Origin: an uncultured Clostridia bacterium
GTDB lineage: Bacteria > Bacillota > Clostridia > TANB77 > CAG-508
Length of the DNA: 64,000 nt
NCBI GenBank assembly: GCA_934130085.1
Contig: CAKOXK010000001.1
Coordinates: 124,001-188,000, forward strand
Direction of reading: 5' to 3'
Part shown: positions 35,191 to 44,358 of the stretch, piece by piece
Layout: the number at the start of each line of letters is the position of its first letter
How positions within the stretch are numbered: the first letter of the stretch is position 1
Notes under the pieces: generated by a model
What the model was told of the DNA's origin: nothing
Seen by the model: the letters and a program-made list of their open reading frames with translations, nothing else
Database searches by the model: none
Made by a program: the position numbers and the translations under genes

Positions 35191-36357
35191 ATGGCTTTAA
35201 CAATAATAGTTTTAATACTTTCAATTATAATGTTTTCATTAACTTTTAAGAGAATAATTAAAAGAAAGAAAATCAGCTATGCATATATTATGGGTGTTGA
35301 ACTTATAGGTATTCTTATAAGTTTTTTCGCATTAATATTTGCTAAAAAAATAAATGCTGTTTTTGAAGCTATACCAATTTTGCTATCGATAATTTTCCCT
35401 ATAATAGTTTTTATTTTAGAAAAGAAAAATTATTTTATAGATGAGATGATTTATTGCTTTATACAAAGAAAGGTTTATGGAAAAAGCGAAAAAGAAATAT
35501 TACTTAGCTTGATAGAAAAAGAACCTAATAGCTATTATGCTCATAAAAGACTGGCAGAGATATATGAAAGGAACAATGAGCTAGAGAAGGCAGAAAACGA
35601 ATATTCAAAAGTTATAGAGATTAAACCAGATGATTATAAATCATACTGCAAAATCGCAAATATCTTTAATAAGGATAACAAAACAAATTTGGCTGTTATG
35701 ACTTTACAAACACTGCTTAAAACAGATCCGGCATATATTGATGCGAGTATGTTACTTGGAACAATTTTGTATGAATCAGATAAATTCAAAGAAGCAATAT
35801 TGGTTTATAATGAGGCTCTTAAATACAATCCACAAGAATATATGCTTTATTATAGTCTTGGTATGACTTATGTTAGACTTAACGATTTTCAAAGCGCAAA
35901 AGAATGCTATAAAAAAGCAGCTACTATTAACTCTATAAAAGACATTTCAAATTTAAGTTTAGGAGAAATCAGCTTAATATTTAAGGAATATGATACCGCT
36001 GAAAAATACTTCTTTGAAACTATCAATAGTGATGATGAGAAGGTTTCAGCTAACAGTTATTATTATTTGGCAAAAATTAAATTAATAAAAAACGATGAGA
36101 GCATGGCTATTCAATATGCAAATCTTGCTATTGAAATTTACCCTAAACTTGCAAGTAAAATTGAAAAGGATGAAATATTTATTAGAATTTTGAGCAGGCT
36201 AAAGTTGAAAAAGAATGTTCAAAAGAAAATTAAATCGGAACTAAAAGAATGTGACGAAAAAACTCTTGAATATTTGTCTAGCACATATAACGTAGTAGAA
36301 CGTTTAACTTATGGAATCGAAAATAAAGATTCTGGAGATAGAGATATTGAAAAATAA
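35191..36357 (+). CDS. Membrane-anchored TPR-repeat protein
   Basis: A 388-residue protein with three N-terminal membrane segments (about 2-20, 30-50 and 58-78) and then at least six tetratricopeptide repeats (for example YAHKRLAEIYERNNELEKAE, DASMLLGTILYESDKFKEAI, YYSLGMTYVRLNDFQSAKEC). It is probably a scaffold or chaperone-like adaptor facing the cytoplasm; partners cannot be read from sequence. It might serve the pilus operon 1.3 kb downstream, but dpaA lies between. RBS AAGGAGAG, ATG 35191. Confidence 0.85.
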   Translation: MALTIIVLILSIIMFSLTFKRIIKRKKISYAYIMGVELIGILISFFALIFAKKINAVFEAIPILLSIIFPIIVFILEKKNYFIDEMIYCFIQRKVYGKSEKEILLSLIEKEPNSYYAHKRLAEIYERNNELEKAENEYSKVIEIKPDDYKSYCKIANIFNKDNKTNLAVMTLQTLLKTDPAYIDASMLLGTILYESDKFKEAILVYNEALKYNPQEYMLYYSLGMTYVRLNDFQSAKECYKKAATINSIKDISNLSLGEISLIFKEYDTAEKYFFETINSDDEKVSANSYYYLAKIKLIKNDESMAIQYANLAIEIYPKLASKIEKDEIFIRILSRLKLKKNVQKKIKSELKECDEKTLEYLSSTYNVVERLTYGIENKDSGDRDIEK

Positions 36358-36524
36358 CATATAAACTGATACAAAGAAAAATATGAGATGTAGCACATTA
36401 AAATATGAATGTATAAGACAAAAGAAAAAATAGCCAAAGAGTAAAAAATAAACAGAAATATAAATAAAAAATATAGTAAAGAATTAAAATTATAACTCAT
36501 ATATTATTTTTAAGGAGGATATGT

Positions 36525-37535
36525 ATGGGTTATAATTTTTTTATTATAGGTGGAGATAAAAGAATTTTATATTTAGCGCAAGATTTAAAAGAAGAGGGAA
36601 ATAATATAAAATTGTATGGGTTTGATAAATTGTTTGATAATGAGGAAATTTTCGAAGATGATGATTTTAAAATGGCAAAGTCATTAAATGAAATTGATAA
36701 AAATGACATTATTATTAGTGCTTTTCCAATGTCATTTGATGGAGAAAATATTTATGCTCCATTTGCAAAAGAAGATAAAATAATAAAATTAGATGAATTG
36801 GAGAAAATATTAAAGGATGAAAACCATATACTTTTTGCGGGAAAAATTCCAGATAAAATAAAGAAACAAAATGAAAATAAAAAAGAAAAACAAAATGAAA
36901 AAAAAGAGCAGACAGATAATCAAAATGAAAACGCAAAAGAAGAGCAAGAACAGACAGAAAAAAAGAAAGAAGACCAAAAAGAAGAACAAAACGAAAAGAA
37001 AACACAAAATCAAACAGGTATATATGATTTTTATGATGATGAAAAAATTACTATACTTAGTACAATATCTACAGCAGAAGGGGCAATTGCAAAGGCTATA
37101 GAAGAAACGGAGATATCACTTGATGACGCAAATGTACTAGTACTTGGATTTGGAAGAGTAGGAAAGATGCTTGCAAATAAATTACATGCAATGAATGCAA
37201 ATGTTTATGTTGAAGCAAGAAAAGAAAGAGATTTAGCGTGGATAAAGGCATTAGGTTACAACTCTATTCCACTTACAAAATTAAATGAAAATTTATGCAA
37301 AATGGATATTATTTTTAATACAGTACCCGCAATGATATTAGACAAAGAAAAATTAATTCTATTAAACAGAAAAATTTTAATTATTGACCTTGCAAGCAAA
37401 CCAGGAGGAGTGGATTTTGAAACTTGCAAAAGAATGAAATTTAATGCATCATTATATAGCGGAATTCCGGGAAAAGTTGCACCACGAACCGTTGCAACTT
37501 ATTTGAAAGATTATATTATGGATAAAATAAAATAA
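36525..37535 (+). CDS. dpaA: Dipicolinate synthase subunit A with a charged insertion
   Basis: A 336-residue homologue of SpoVFA/DpaA, which with DpaB makes dipicolinic acid in the mother cell for spore heat resistance. N-terminal domain: NFFIIGGDKRILYLAQDL. C-terminal Rossmann domain: ANVLVLGFGRVGKMLANKL, FNTVPAMIL, IDLASKPGGVDFE and SGIPGKVAPRTVATYLKDYI. Residues about 110-164 are a K/E/Q/N-only low-complexity insertion not found in normal DpaA (about 300 residues). dpaB, asd and dapA, frequent neighbours, are absent; a terminator follows immediately. RBS AAGGAGG, ATG 36525. Confidence 0.88.
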   Translation: MGYNFFIIGGDKRILYLAQDLKEEGNNIKLYGFDKLFDNEEIFEDDDFKMAKSLNEIDKNDIIISAFPMSFDGENIYAPFAKEDKIIKLDELEKILKDENHILFAGKIPDKIKKQNENKKEKQNEKKEQTDNQNENAKEEQEQTEKKKEDQKEEQNEKKTQNQTGIYDFYDDEKITILSTISTAEGAIAKAIEETEISLDDANVLVLGFGRVGKMLANKLHAMNANVYVEARKERDLAWIKALGYNSIPLTKLNENLCKMDIIFNTVPAMILDKEKLILLNRKILIIDLASKPGGVDFETCKRMKFNASLYSGIPGKVAPRTVATYLKDYIMDKIK

Positions 37536-37558
37536 GTGCCTAAATTCGGCACTTTTTA
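37534..37558 (+). terminator. Terminator overlapping the dpaA stop codon
   Basis: AAGTGCC and GGCACTT pair around TAAATTC, followed by TTTAC. Confidence 0.75.
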
Positions 37559-37606
37559 CATTTTATTTACAAAAATAACAAAAATTTTACATTGCTAAAC
37601 TATATA

Positions 37607-37634
37607 TTGACTTTTCACTGGAAAAATATAAAAT
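37607..37634 (+). promoter_or_regulatory. Promoter of the type IV pilus operon
   Basis: TTGACT (37607-37612), 16 bases, TAAAAT (37629-37634), about 60 bases before pilM. Confidence 0.65.
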
Positions 37635-37696
37635 GTATATAAATTTGATAATTAGAAAAAATACTATAAAGTATAGTAACGAAGAAGGAGAAGAAA

Positions 37697-39373
37697 ATGC
37701 AATCTTGTTTAGGTATTACAATAACAGACAAGTTAATTAAATATGCAAAAGTTGAAAATGCGAATAATACATTCAAAGTTACATCTTATGGTATCAAATT
37801 TTATGACAATCTTGAACTCCAACGTACTATACAACAAATCATAGAGGAAACAAACAGTCAGAAAACGCCTATAAGTGTTAATGTTAGAAATGAAAAATAT
37901 TATTATTTTGATATTTTTAATTTAGCTAATAAAGAGTACGCAAAAAAAGCAATTCAAACAGAGTTTGAGTCTTTTTGTACTGATAATCATCTTACAATAA
38001 ATGCGTATGAAGGTAGATATACTTATGCAAAAGATCAAAATAATGAAGATCAAAACAAAGTAATTTATGTATATGAAAACAGGGCAGATCTTAATGAAAC
38101 ACTTGATGTATTAAAAGGTTACAAAGTTGTAGCTGCTACACCGGTAGCTATTTCTTTACCTAATATAGCTACTATTGAAAAAAACAAAAATACTATGATC
38201 ATTGATTTAGATGAAACATCTAAAGTAACAACTATTTTAGGACAATCTGTTTATAATGTTGATATTTTACAACAGGGATTAAAAGATGCATTTGATGCTA
38301 TAAATGAAAAAGAAAATTCATATTTAAAAACGTATGAGGTTCTTAAAAATACTACAATTTATACTATGGAAATGGTAAACCCAGCAAATGCAGGAAAAGA
38401 AACAAACGAATATTTACAATATATAATTCCAACATTATATAAAATTGCAACTGAAGTTCAGAACCTTATGAAGAGCTACAGAAAGATAGATCAGATTTAT
38501 TTAACAGGTCTTGGAACAGTAATCAATAATGTTGACCTGTATTTTCAAGAGTATTTTAAAGATACAAAAGTTGAAATATTAAAACCATTTTTCGTTGAGA
38601 ATGATACAAAAGCAAATATAAAAGATTATATTGAGGTAAACTCAGCAATTGCTTTAGCAATTCAAGGCTTAGGATATGGAATAAAAACAATTAACTTCAA
38701 GAAAAATGATATAATGGAAGACTTAAAAGCTTTTCTTACAATGGATGTAAAAGATGTAAAATCTGTAACTAAGGGAGCTTCAAAAGCAAAAGGTAAGATG
38801 CCAAAATTAAGTTTTAGCTTTGATATGAAAGGAAAACTTACAAAAGTTGAAACATCAGCAATTAGAGATTGTGCAGTTATACTTTTTGTTTTAATAATAT
38901 TTTGCACAGGTAGTACACTACTAAAGAGGCAAATTGAAGAAAATATTGCAAAAGCAAATGATGTTATACAATACACAGAAACTCAAATGAACTTAGCTGA
39001 AGCAGATGATGGAAAGATTAACACAAAAACCCAAGATTATAAAAAATACAAAACAAATCTTGAAAACACAAGCTCAGCAATAGAAACAAAGAGAAGTAGA
39101 AAAAATCAAATAACTACTCTTCTAAATAAAATAGTTTATACAATTCCAAAGCAAGTTCAATTAACAGAAATAAAGAATGTTGAAAACACTCAAAGTGGAG
39201 TTGCAGTACAGCACATAATAATTTACGCACAATCAACAGAGTATGAACAACTTGCATACTTTAAAGCAAAATTAAAAAATGCAGGCATTCTTGATAATAT
39301 TGTTTCTACAGAAGGAACAAAAGAAGGCAAAAATGTTAAAATAGCAATTGAAGGTGACTTAAAGTCATACTAG
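37697..39373 (+). CDS. PilM-PilN fusion, type IV pilus inner-membrane platform
   Basis: A 558-residue protein joining two normally separate proteins. Residues 1-340 are the actin-like cytoplasmic PilM (CLGITITDKLIKYAKVEN at the start, TMIIDLDETSKVTTIL, QIYLTGLGTVINNVD). After a basic linker comes one membrane segment (about 390-410) and a PilN-type extracytoplasmic part: coiled coil (QIEENIAKANDVIQYTETQM) and ferredoxin-like domain (LLNKIVYTIPKQVQLTEIKN). In other species PilM binds the N-terminus of PilN; here the contact is built into one chain. RBS AAGGAG; first gene of the pilus operon. Confidence 0.85.
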   Translation: MQSCLGITITDKLIKYAKVENANNTFKVTSYGIKFYDNLELQRTIQQIIEETNSQKTPISVNVRNEKYYYFDIFNLANKEYAKKAIQTEFESFCTDNHLTINAYEGRYTYAKDQNNEDQNKVIYVYENRADLNETLDVLKGYKVVAATPVAISLPNIATIEKNKNTMIIDLDETSKVTTILGQSVYNVDILQQGLKDAFDAINEKENSYLKTYEVLKNTTIYTMEMVNPANAGKETNEYLQYIIPTLYKIATEVQNLMKSYRKIDQIYLTGLGTVINNVDLYFQEYFKDTKVEILKPFFVENDTKANIKDYIEVNSAIALAIQGLGYGIKTINFKKNDIMEDLKAFLTMDVKDVKSVTKGASKAKGKMPKLSFSFDMKGKLTKVETSAIRDCAVILFVLIIFCTGSTLLKRQIEENIAKANDVIQYTETQMNLAEADDGKINTKTQDYKKYKTNLENTSSAIETKRSRKNQITTLLNKIVYTIPKQVQLTEIKNVENTQSGVAVQHIIIYAQSTEYEQLAYFKAKLKNAGILDNIVSTEGTKEGKNVKIAIEGDLKSY

Positions 39374-39386
39374 AAGGAGAGAGGTA

Positions 39387-40136
39387 ATGAGAAAAGTACT
39401 ACTAACGATATTAACAATTTTATTATTAGTAATGACAGCATTATGTATGAAAAATGGCATTAAAGTTGGCTCATTACAGGTTCTAGGATTTCAAGGGCTA
39501 GCTAATGAAAGCCAAATACTAACAGAAAAAATAAGTGAGGCTGACACAAAAGAAAAAGCATATCAAACATCATTAAGCAAAATCGAGACAGATGCTAAAG
39601 GTTTAGCATCAGCTAAGAAGGACTACTTAGACCTAGTTTCAGTAAGTTCTGCAAGCGACATACAGCAAGCTTTACAAACAAAGACATATACGATTGAATA
39701 TTTGTGGAGCAGAGTAGGAAACCACGCAACTTCTGAAGGGGTTACAGTTACAATGAAGATAGCATCATCAACATTAGGCGGAAGCGAATACAGAAACTTA
39801 AACTTCACAGTAACAGGTAAGTACTTAGCAATTACAAACTTTATCTATTCACTTGAAAATGATTCAAATCTTGACTTTACAATAGATAATTTTGATATGA
39901 AGACAAATGTTGCATCATTCATAGTAAAAGATGTAAAAATCATAACTGAAAATACAACAGTTTCAGTTGGAAGCCAATTATCAAACAACAATTCACAAAA
40001 TGGATCAGCAAGAACAGATACAAATGGATCAACACAAAATGGAGATAATGGTTCAAACAACACAAACACTTCAGGTGATGCAAACAATACCAATAATACA
40101 ACAGATAACAGTACATCGGAAAATTCTAATCAATAG
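39387..40136 (+). CDS. pilO: PilO-like type IV pilus alignment protein
   Basis: A 249-residue protein with one N-terminal membrane segment (4-21), a coiled-coil stretch, and a PilO-type domain (YTIEYLWSRVGNHATSEGV, YRNLNFTVTGKYLAITNFIYSLEND). It ends in a 50-residue Asn/Ser/Thr/Gly-rich tail. PilO dimerises with PilN to link the cytoplasmic motor to the outside. It lies 13 bases after pilMN with RBS AAGGAGAGAGG. Confidence 0.8.
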   Translation: MRKVLLTILTILLLVMTALCMKNGIKVGSLQVLGFQGLANESQILTEKISEADTKEKAYQTSLSKIETDAKGLASAKKDYLDLVSVSSASDIQQALQTKTYTIEYLWSRVGNHATSEGVTVTMKIASSTLGGSEYRNLNFTVTGKYLAITNFIYSLENDSNLDFTIDNFDMKTNVASFIVKDVKIITENTTVSVGSQLSNNNSQNGSARTDTNGSTQNGDNGSNNTNTSGDANNTNNTTDNSTSENSNQ

Positions 40137-40150
40137 TAAAGGAGGACGAA

Positions 40151-40588
40151 ATGTCAACAAATAATATTGCAAAGCAAATATTTATTGCATTGCTAACAAT
40201 AATTGCAGTAGCTTTAGTACTAGCACTGATATTTTATCAATATATTCCAACAAACAAAATGGTGCCAGCAAAAGTTCAAGCATATTCTACACCACAAAAT
40301 GTTGAAACAGAAATTTCTGATAATGTAACAGAGCAAAAATATGAAACAACAAATCAGGTATATGAGGTTACAGATTCTGATTTAAATAATTACAAAGATT
40401 CTAAGAGCTATAACCCAGGTAAATCAGATCCTTTCTCAGCATACTCTGCATCAGATGATAATTCAAACACAGTATCAAATAGCACAGGTGTTTCAGAAGG
40501 AGATGGCGCAAAGTCATCAACAACTGTTAACTCAGATGCAAAAGATAACTATTATGAACAAGCCGGAATAAATAAAGGCACAAAATAA
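40151..40588 (+). CDS. PilP-like pilus assembly protein
   Basis: A 145-residue protein with an N-terminal membrane segment (about 9-30) and a disordered Ser/Asn-rich extracytoplasmic part containing YNPGKSDPFSAYS. The GKSDPF core resembles the DPF motif of PilP-type partners of PilN/PilO. Family membership rests on this motif and gene order rather than on an extended match. RBS AAGGAGG, 14 bases after pilO. Confidence 0.6.
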   Translation: MSTNNIAKQIFIALLTIIAVALVLALIFYQYIPTNKMVPAKVQAYSTPQNVETEISDNVTEQKYETTNQVYEVTDSDLNNYKDSKSYNPGKSDPFSAYSASDDNSNTVSNSTGVSEGDGAKSSTTVNSDAKDNYYEQAGINKGTK

Positions 40589-40651
40589 TTTTAATTAGGT
40601 TATATTTATAATAATAAATATATACAAAAATAACTAAGGAGGGAACTTATA

Positions 40652-40888
40652 ATGAAAAAAGAAAGAGGTATTACATTAGTAGCATTAGTAGTAACAATTA
40701 TTGTTCTATTAATATTAGCAGGTGTTACAATAGGAATGGCTACATCAGGATCAGGAATTTTTGGTAGAGCTAAAAATGCAGCTAACACATACAGAAATTC
40801 TGTATCAAAAGAAAATACTGCTTTACAAAGCTATGAAACAGAATATGATAATGCTTACAATGCTTATGTTGCTGCACCAAACAAATAA
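40652..40888 (+). CDS. Type IV pilin-like protein (probable major pilin)
   Basis: A 78-residue prepilin: short leader MKKERG, then the hydrophobic helix ITLVALVVTIIVLLILAG. PilD should cut after Gly6. The mature protein is only 72 residues, small for a major pilin. Position +5, nearly always Glu in pilins, is Ala. RBS AAGGAGG and a stable hairpin just after the stop suggest high expression. The same hydrophobic pattern is common in clostridial pilin-like proteins of unclear role. Confidence 0.82.
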   Translation: MKKERGITLVALVVTIIVLLILAGVTIGMATSGSGIFGRAKNAANTYRNSVSKENTALQSYETEYDNAYNAYVAAPNK

Positions 40889-40930
40889 TTATCAAATTTT
40901 TGAATGAAAACCAAATTATTACTAAATATG

Positions 40931-40964
40931 AGGTTACCTAAATTTATTCGTATTTAGGTAACCT
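40931..40964 (+). terminator. Stable hairpin after the pilin gene
   Basis: AGGTTACCTAAAT and ATTTAGGTAACCT form a perfect 13-bp stem. No T-run follows, so it may be a partial terminator or RNA-protecting structure giving more pilin than downstream products. Confidence 0.6.
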
Positions 40965-40994
40965 TAATTTAGTATTATAAGAGAGGATTCTATA

Positions 40995-41795
40995 ATGAAT
41001 ATACTAATTTACTTTATAATCTTTTGTATGGGAACTGTATTTGGAAGCTTTTTAACGCTTGCAACTTATAGAATACCTTTAGATCAAGATATAACACATA
41101 AACGTTCTTATTGTCCCAATTGCAATCATAGATTATCATTTCTTGATATGATTCCATTACTCAGTTATATTTTTTTAGGAGCTAAATGCAGATATTGCAA
41201 AAAAAAGATAAGTCCTAGATATTTTATAATCGAATTATTAACAGGCATAGCATTTGTATTACTTGCAATAATGCTTGGCTTAGATGTTTATAATTTCAAT
41301 TATGTAACAGTTATTGAATTTATATTCGGAATCTTATATATTGTATTTATATTTTTGATTGCAGGAATAGACATAGAGCATGGAAAAATAGATAAACGTG
41401 TACTTATTTATGGCATATCAATTTCCATTATGAAAATTGTATATCAATACATAATGTGCACAAATAATTGTCAGGAGTATAATATTAATAGAATAATAAT
41501 TTACTTAATTGCTATAATAATTATTAATATATTTAGCATTCAAAGTAAAAATAACAAATATGATTATGCTTATGGCTTAATTATAACAGCAATTATAATG
41601 AGTTTTTTCACGTATGAAATAACTACTATATTGACAGTAATATGTACATTACTTATAGTTGCAATAAAAATATTATTGTATAAAACAGTAAATAAGAATA
41701 AGAAGAAGGATATAAAATTGCCAATAGCATTTTATATGTCTGCATCTAATGCAATTATTATATTTATTTCTTACATGTATTTTTTAGGAAGATAA
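40995..41795 (+). CDS. pilD: Prepilin peptidase
   Basis: A 266-residue polytopic aspartic protease that cuts prepilin leaders and methylates the new N-terminus. N-terminal domain: FGSFLTLATYRIP, two CxxC pairs (CPNC, CRYC) and LSFLDMIPLLSYI. The first catalytic Asp is in IAGIDIEHGKIDKR. The second motif is the degenerate NKYDYAYGL in place of the usual GxGD, so its activity is worth noting. Eight membrane segments are plausible. Confidence 0.9.
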   Translation: MNILIYFIIFCMGTVFGSFLTLATYRIPLDQDITHKRSYCPNCNHRLSFLDMIPLLSYIFLGAKCRYCKKKISPRYFIIELLTGIAFVLLAIMLGLDVYNFNYVTVIEFIFGILYIVFIFLIAGIDIEHGKIDKRVLIYGISISIMKIVYQYIMCTNNCQEYNINRIIIYLIAIIIINIFSIQSKNNKYDYAYGLIITAIIMSFFTYEITTILTVICTLLIVAIKILLYKTVNKNKKKDIKLPIAFYMSASNAIIIFISYMYFLGR

Positions 41796-41799
41796 TAAT

Positions 41800-42207
41800 A
41801 TGTTTTTTAAAAGAAAGAATGAAAAAGGTGTACTAGAAATTGATTTTGCAACTGGTATGATACTTTTTATGATAAGTAGTGCAGCAATAATTACCATGTA
41901 TGCTAACATATATACATTAATGGTAAAACTAAAAGTTAATCAAGTAATGATAGGCTATATCACAGAAATTTGTGAAGAAATTGATGCGGAAAATTATACT
42001 GATTTAACACAAGATAGAGTTAACAAGATAATTTCTGCTTGTAATATTCCAAGCCAGTATTCAGTTACATCAAGCATTACTAAATACACAAGTATAAACA
42101 AAAGTGCAAAGGATGTTGTTGAAAAAATAAACATTAATGTATCATATAAGGTTGGAAATCAAAACATGAAGTACACTGTTTATAAAGTAAAGATAAAAGA
42201 AAAATAG
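41800..42207 (+). CDS. Minor pilin-like protein
   Basis: A 135-residue protein with leader MFFKRKNEKG followed by VLEIDFATGMILFMISSAAI, a class III-type prepilin N-terminus, then a small beta-rich domain (YSVTSSITKYTSINK, NINVSYKVGNQNMKYTVYKV). Mature positions +3 and +5 are Glu and Asp. It starts 4 bases after pilD, in a tight operon. It probably primes or tips the pilus. Confidence 0.75.
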   Translation: MFFKRKNEKGVLEIDFATGMILFMISSAAIITMYANIYTLMVKLKVNQVMIGYITEICEEIDAENYTDLTQDRVNKIISACNIPSQYSVTSSITKYTSINKSAKDVVEKININVSYKVGNQNMKYTVYKVKIKEK

Positions 42208-42222
42208 AAAGGTATAAAAACC

Positions 42223-42669
42223 ATGAAAGGTGAAAAAGGTGTTACCTTAACTGGTCTCGTAATATATGTATTGTTTTTTACATCAGTACTGGTAATGGTT
42301 GTAAATTTGAGCAACTATGTTTTCTTAAATTTGCGAGAATTAGACAGTAATAGTATGAGCTCAGAAGAATTTAATAAATTTAATACAAGTTTTGTTAAGG
42401 ATGTAAAGGAATCGAGAGCTGCTACAGTTTCAGCAGATGCATCAAAAGTCACTATAATATTCTCTAATGGAGCAAATTATAACTATATTGTAAGTGAAAA
42501 AGCAATATATAGAAATTACGAAAAAATAGCTAATAGTATTTGTAAATTTACTGCTACAAGAACAACAAAAAATGGAAAACAAGTTGTAAGGGTTGTAATT
42601 GGTACAGGAAAATATGTATCAAGTCCGAACTTTGGTAAAACAATTAATTATGTTCTTAAATACTGGTAA
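42223..42669 (+). CDS. Minor pilin-like protein (PilW/PilJ-like position)
   Basis: A 148-residue protein with leader MKGEKG, then VTLTGLVIYVLFFTSVLVMV and a globular domain (SFVKDVKESRAATVSADASK, VTIIFSNGANYNYIVSEKAIYR). Mature +5 is Gly. The layout of a helix, acidic loop and beta domain is typical of PilW-type minor pilins. RBS AAAGG, 15 bases after the previous gene. Confidence 0.75.
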   Translation: MKGEKGVTLTGLVIYVLFFTSVLVMVVNLSNYVFLNLRELDSNSMSSEEFNKFNTSFVKDVKESRAATVSADASKVTIIFSNGANYNYIVSEKAIYRNYEKIANSICKFTATRTTKNGKQVVRVVIGTGKYVSSPNFGKTINYVLKYW

Positions 42670-42712
42670 TAATAATGTACAAAAGCAAAATTATAGAAAG
42701 GAAATTAAAATT

Positions 42713-44335
42713 ATGGCACTTGTAAGACCACCACTTGGAATTGAATTGGTTAGGAGAGGAATAGTTACACAGGATGATATAACAAAAGCTCTAGATTATC
42801 AAAAAGAAAATCCTAGTGAAAAATTAGGTGATATTTTATATTTACAACATGCAGCAGATCCTGAAAAGCTGTTGAGAAGTATAGGTGAAATTCTTGATGA
42901 AAAAGTTGTTATGCTTTCTACAGAAAATGTAAAGATAAATGTATCTGATTATATTTCAACAGATATGATGAGAGAAGCTTTAGCTGTTCCATTTGAAGTA
43001 AATGATGGAATAATTAAGGTTTGTTTTTCAAACGTAACTAATGCTTCACAAATAGAATCTATAAGATTATTAATGCTTAATAAAGGCTTAATAATGGAAA
43101 GATATATAACATTCAAAAAGATAATAGAGGGTGTTATAAATTCAATATCTAATGGTTCTACAAAAATTGATACACAATCAAATGTAACTACTATTGTAAA
43201 CAATATAATAAGAGATGCTATGGTAAGACGTGCAAGTGATATTCACATTGAGCCAATGGAAGACTGCGTAAGAGTTAGGTACAGAATTGATGGTAAGATG
43301 GTTGAGGTTGTTAAGATTGATAAGGAAAAGCAAGCTCAAATTGTTGGAAGATTAAAATCTTTATCAAATATGCATCAAGAAAAGCAAGAAGCACAAGATG
43401 GTAGAATTATTGCATATCCTGATTACAACATACGTTCATCATCACAACCCAATATTTATGGTGAAAAATTTGTTTTGAGACTTTTAAAGAAAAATCAAAC
43501 AATTAAGAGTATATTTGATTTAGGATTTCCAAGAGATGAAAGACTTCTTAAAGATGCCTTTGATAAAAGAAATTCGATAACTATAATTGCAGCACCTACT
43601 GGAGAAGGTAAAACAACTACACTTTATAGTGCAATATCATATTTGAATAAACCTGAAATAAATATCACTACAATTGAAGACCCAGTTGAAATTCGTATAC
43701 CAGGTCTTAATCAAATTGAAATAGATAATAAAACAACATTTCCTGGAGCTTTAAGGACTGTATTAAGACAAGATCCTAACATAATTCTTGTAGGAGAAAT
43801 AAGAGATCAAGAAACAGCTGAAATTGCAATGCAAGCAGGTCAAACAGGACATTATGTTTTATCAACAATACACACATTAAATGCAATTGAGGTTGTAACA
43901 AGACTTAGAAAAATGAATATATCAAACTATGATATATCAAGTACAGTTGCAACATCAATTTCACAAAGACTTGTTAGAAAGCTTTGCCCAAAATGCAAAA
44001 GAGAAAGACCTTTTACAGATGAAGAAAAAAGAATAATTAAAAATATTGGAAATAAATACGGATGTGATTATGATGTAGAAAATAAAATGACGTATGACCC
44101 AGTAGGTTGTGAAGAATGCAATGGCTCAGGTTACTTTGATAGAACTGCTATTTATGAAATTCTAATTTTTTCAGATGAGATAAAAGAACTAATAGTAAAA
44201 GATGCATCAACAATGGAAATTAGAAAAAAAGCATTGGAAGAAGGTTATAAACCTTTAATTGTAGAAGGTATACAGGATGTTTTAGATGGAATAACTACAC
44301 TAGAAGAATTAAATGATAAATTATTATTCTGTTAA
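42713..44335 (+). CDS. pilB: Type IV pilus extension ATPase PilB
   Basis: A 540-residue GspE/PilB ATPase. N-terminal MshEN/N1 domain (RPPLGIELVRRGIVTQDDI), Walker A APTGEGKTTTL, Asp box IEDPVEIRIPGLNQ, Walker B region ILVGEIRDQETAEIAMQ, His box STIHTLNA, and a tetracysteine zinc site (CPKC ... CEEC). I place the start at ATG 42713 with GAAAGG upstream; a longer frame to 42599 runs into the previous gene. Confidence 0.95.
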   Translation: MALVRPPLGIELVRRGIVTQDDITKALDYQKENPSEKLGDILYLQHAADPEKLLRSIGEILDEKVVMLSTENVKINVSDYISTDMMREALAVPFEVNDGIIKVCFSNVTNASQIESIRLLMLNKGLIMERYITFKKIIEGVINSISNGSTKIDTQSNVTTIVNNIIRDAMVRRASDIHIEPMEDCVRVRYRIDGKMVEVVKIDKEKQAQIVGRLKSLSNMHQEKQEAQDGRIIAYPDYNIRSSSQPNIYGEKFVLRLLKKNQTIKSIFDLGFPRDERLLKDAFDKRNSITIIAAPTGEGKTTTLYSAISYLNKPEINITTIEDPVEIRIPGLNQIEIDNKTTFPGALRTVLRQDPNIILVGEIRDQETAEIAMQAGQTGHYVLSTIHTLNAIEVVTRLRKMNISNYDISSTVATSISQRLVRKLCPKCKRERPFTDEEKRIIKNIGNKYGCDYDVENKMTYDPVGCEECNGSGYFDRTAIYEILIFSDEIKELIVKDASTMEIRKKALEEGYKPLIVEGIQDVLDGITTLEELNDKLLFC

Positions 44336-44358
44336 AATTTGGAAAGGATATTTATAAA

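Noticed and set aside
36715..37101. Alternative frames over the dpaA insertion
   Set aside because: They arise from the A/G-rich low-complexity stretch; only the dpaA frame carries conserved domains on both sides.
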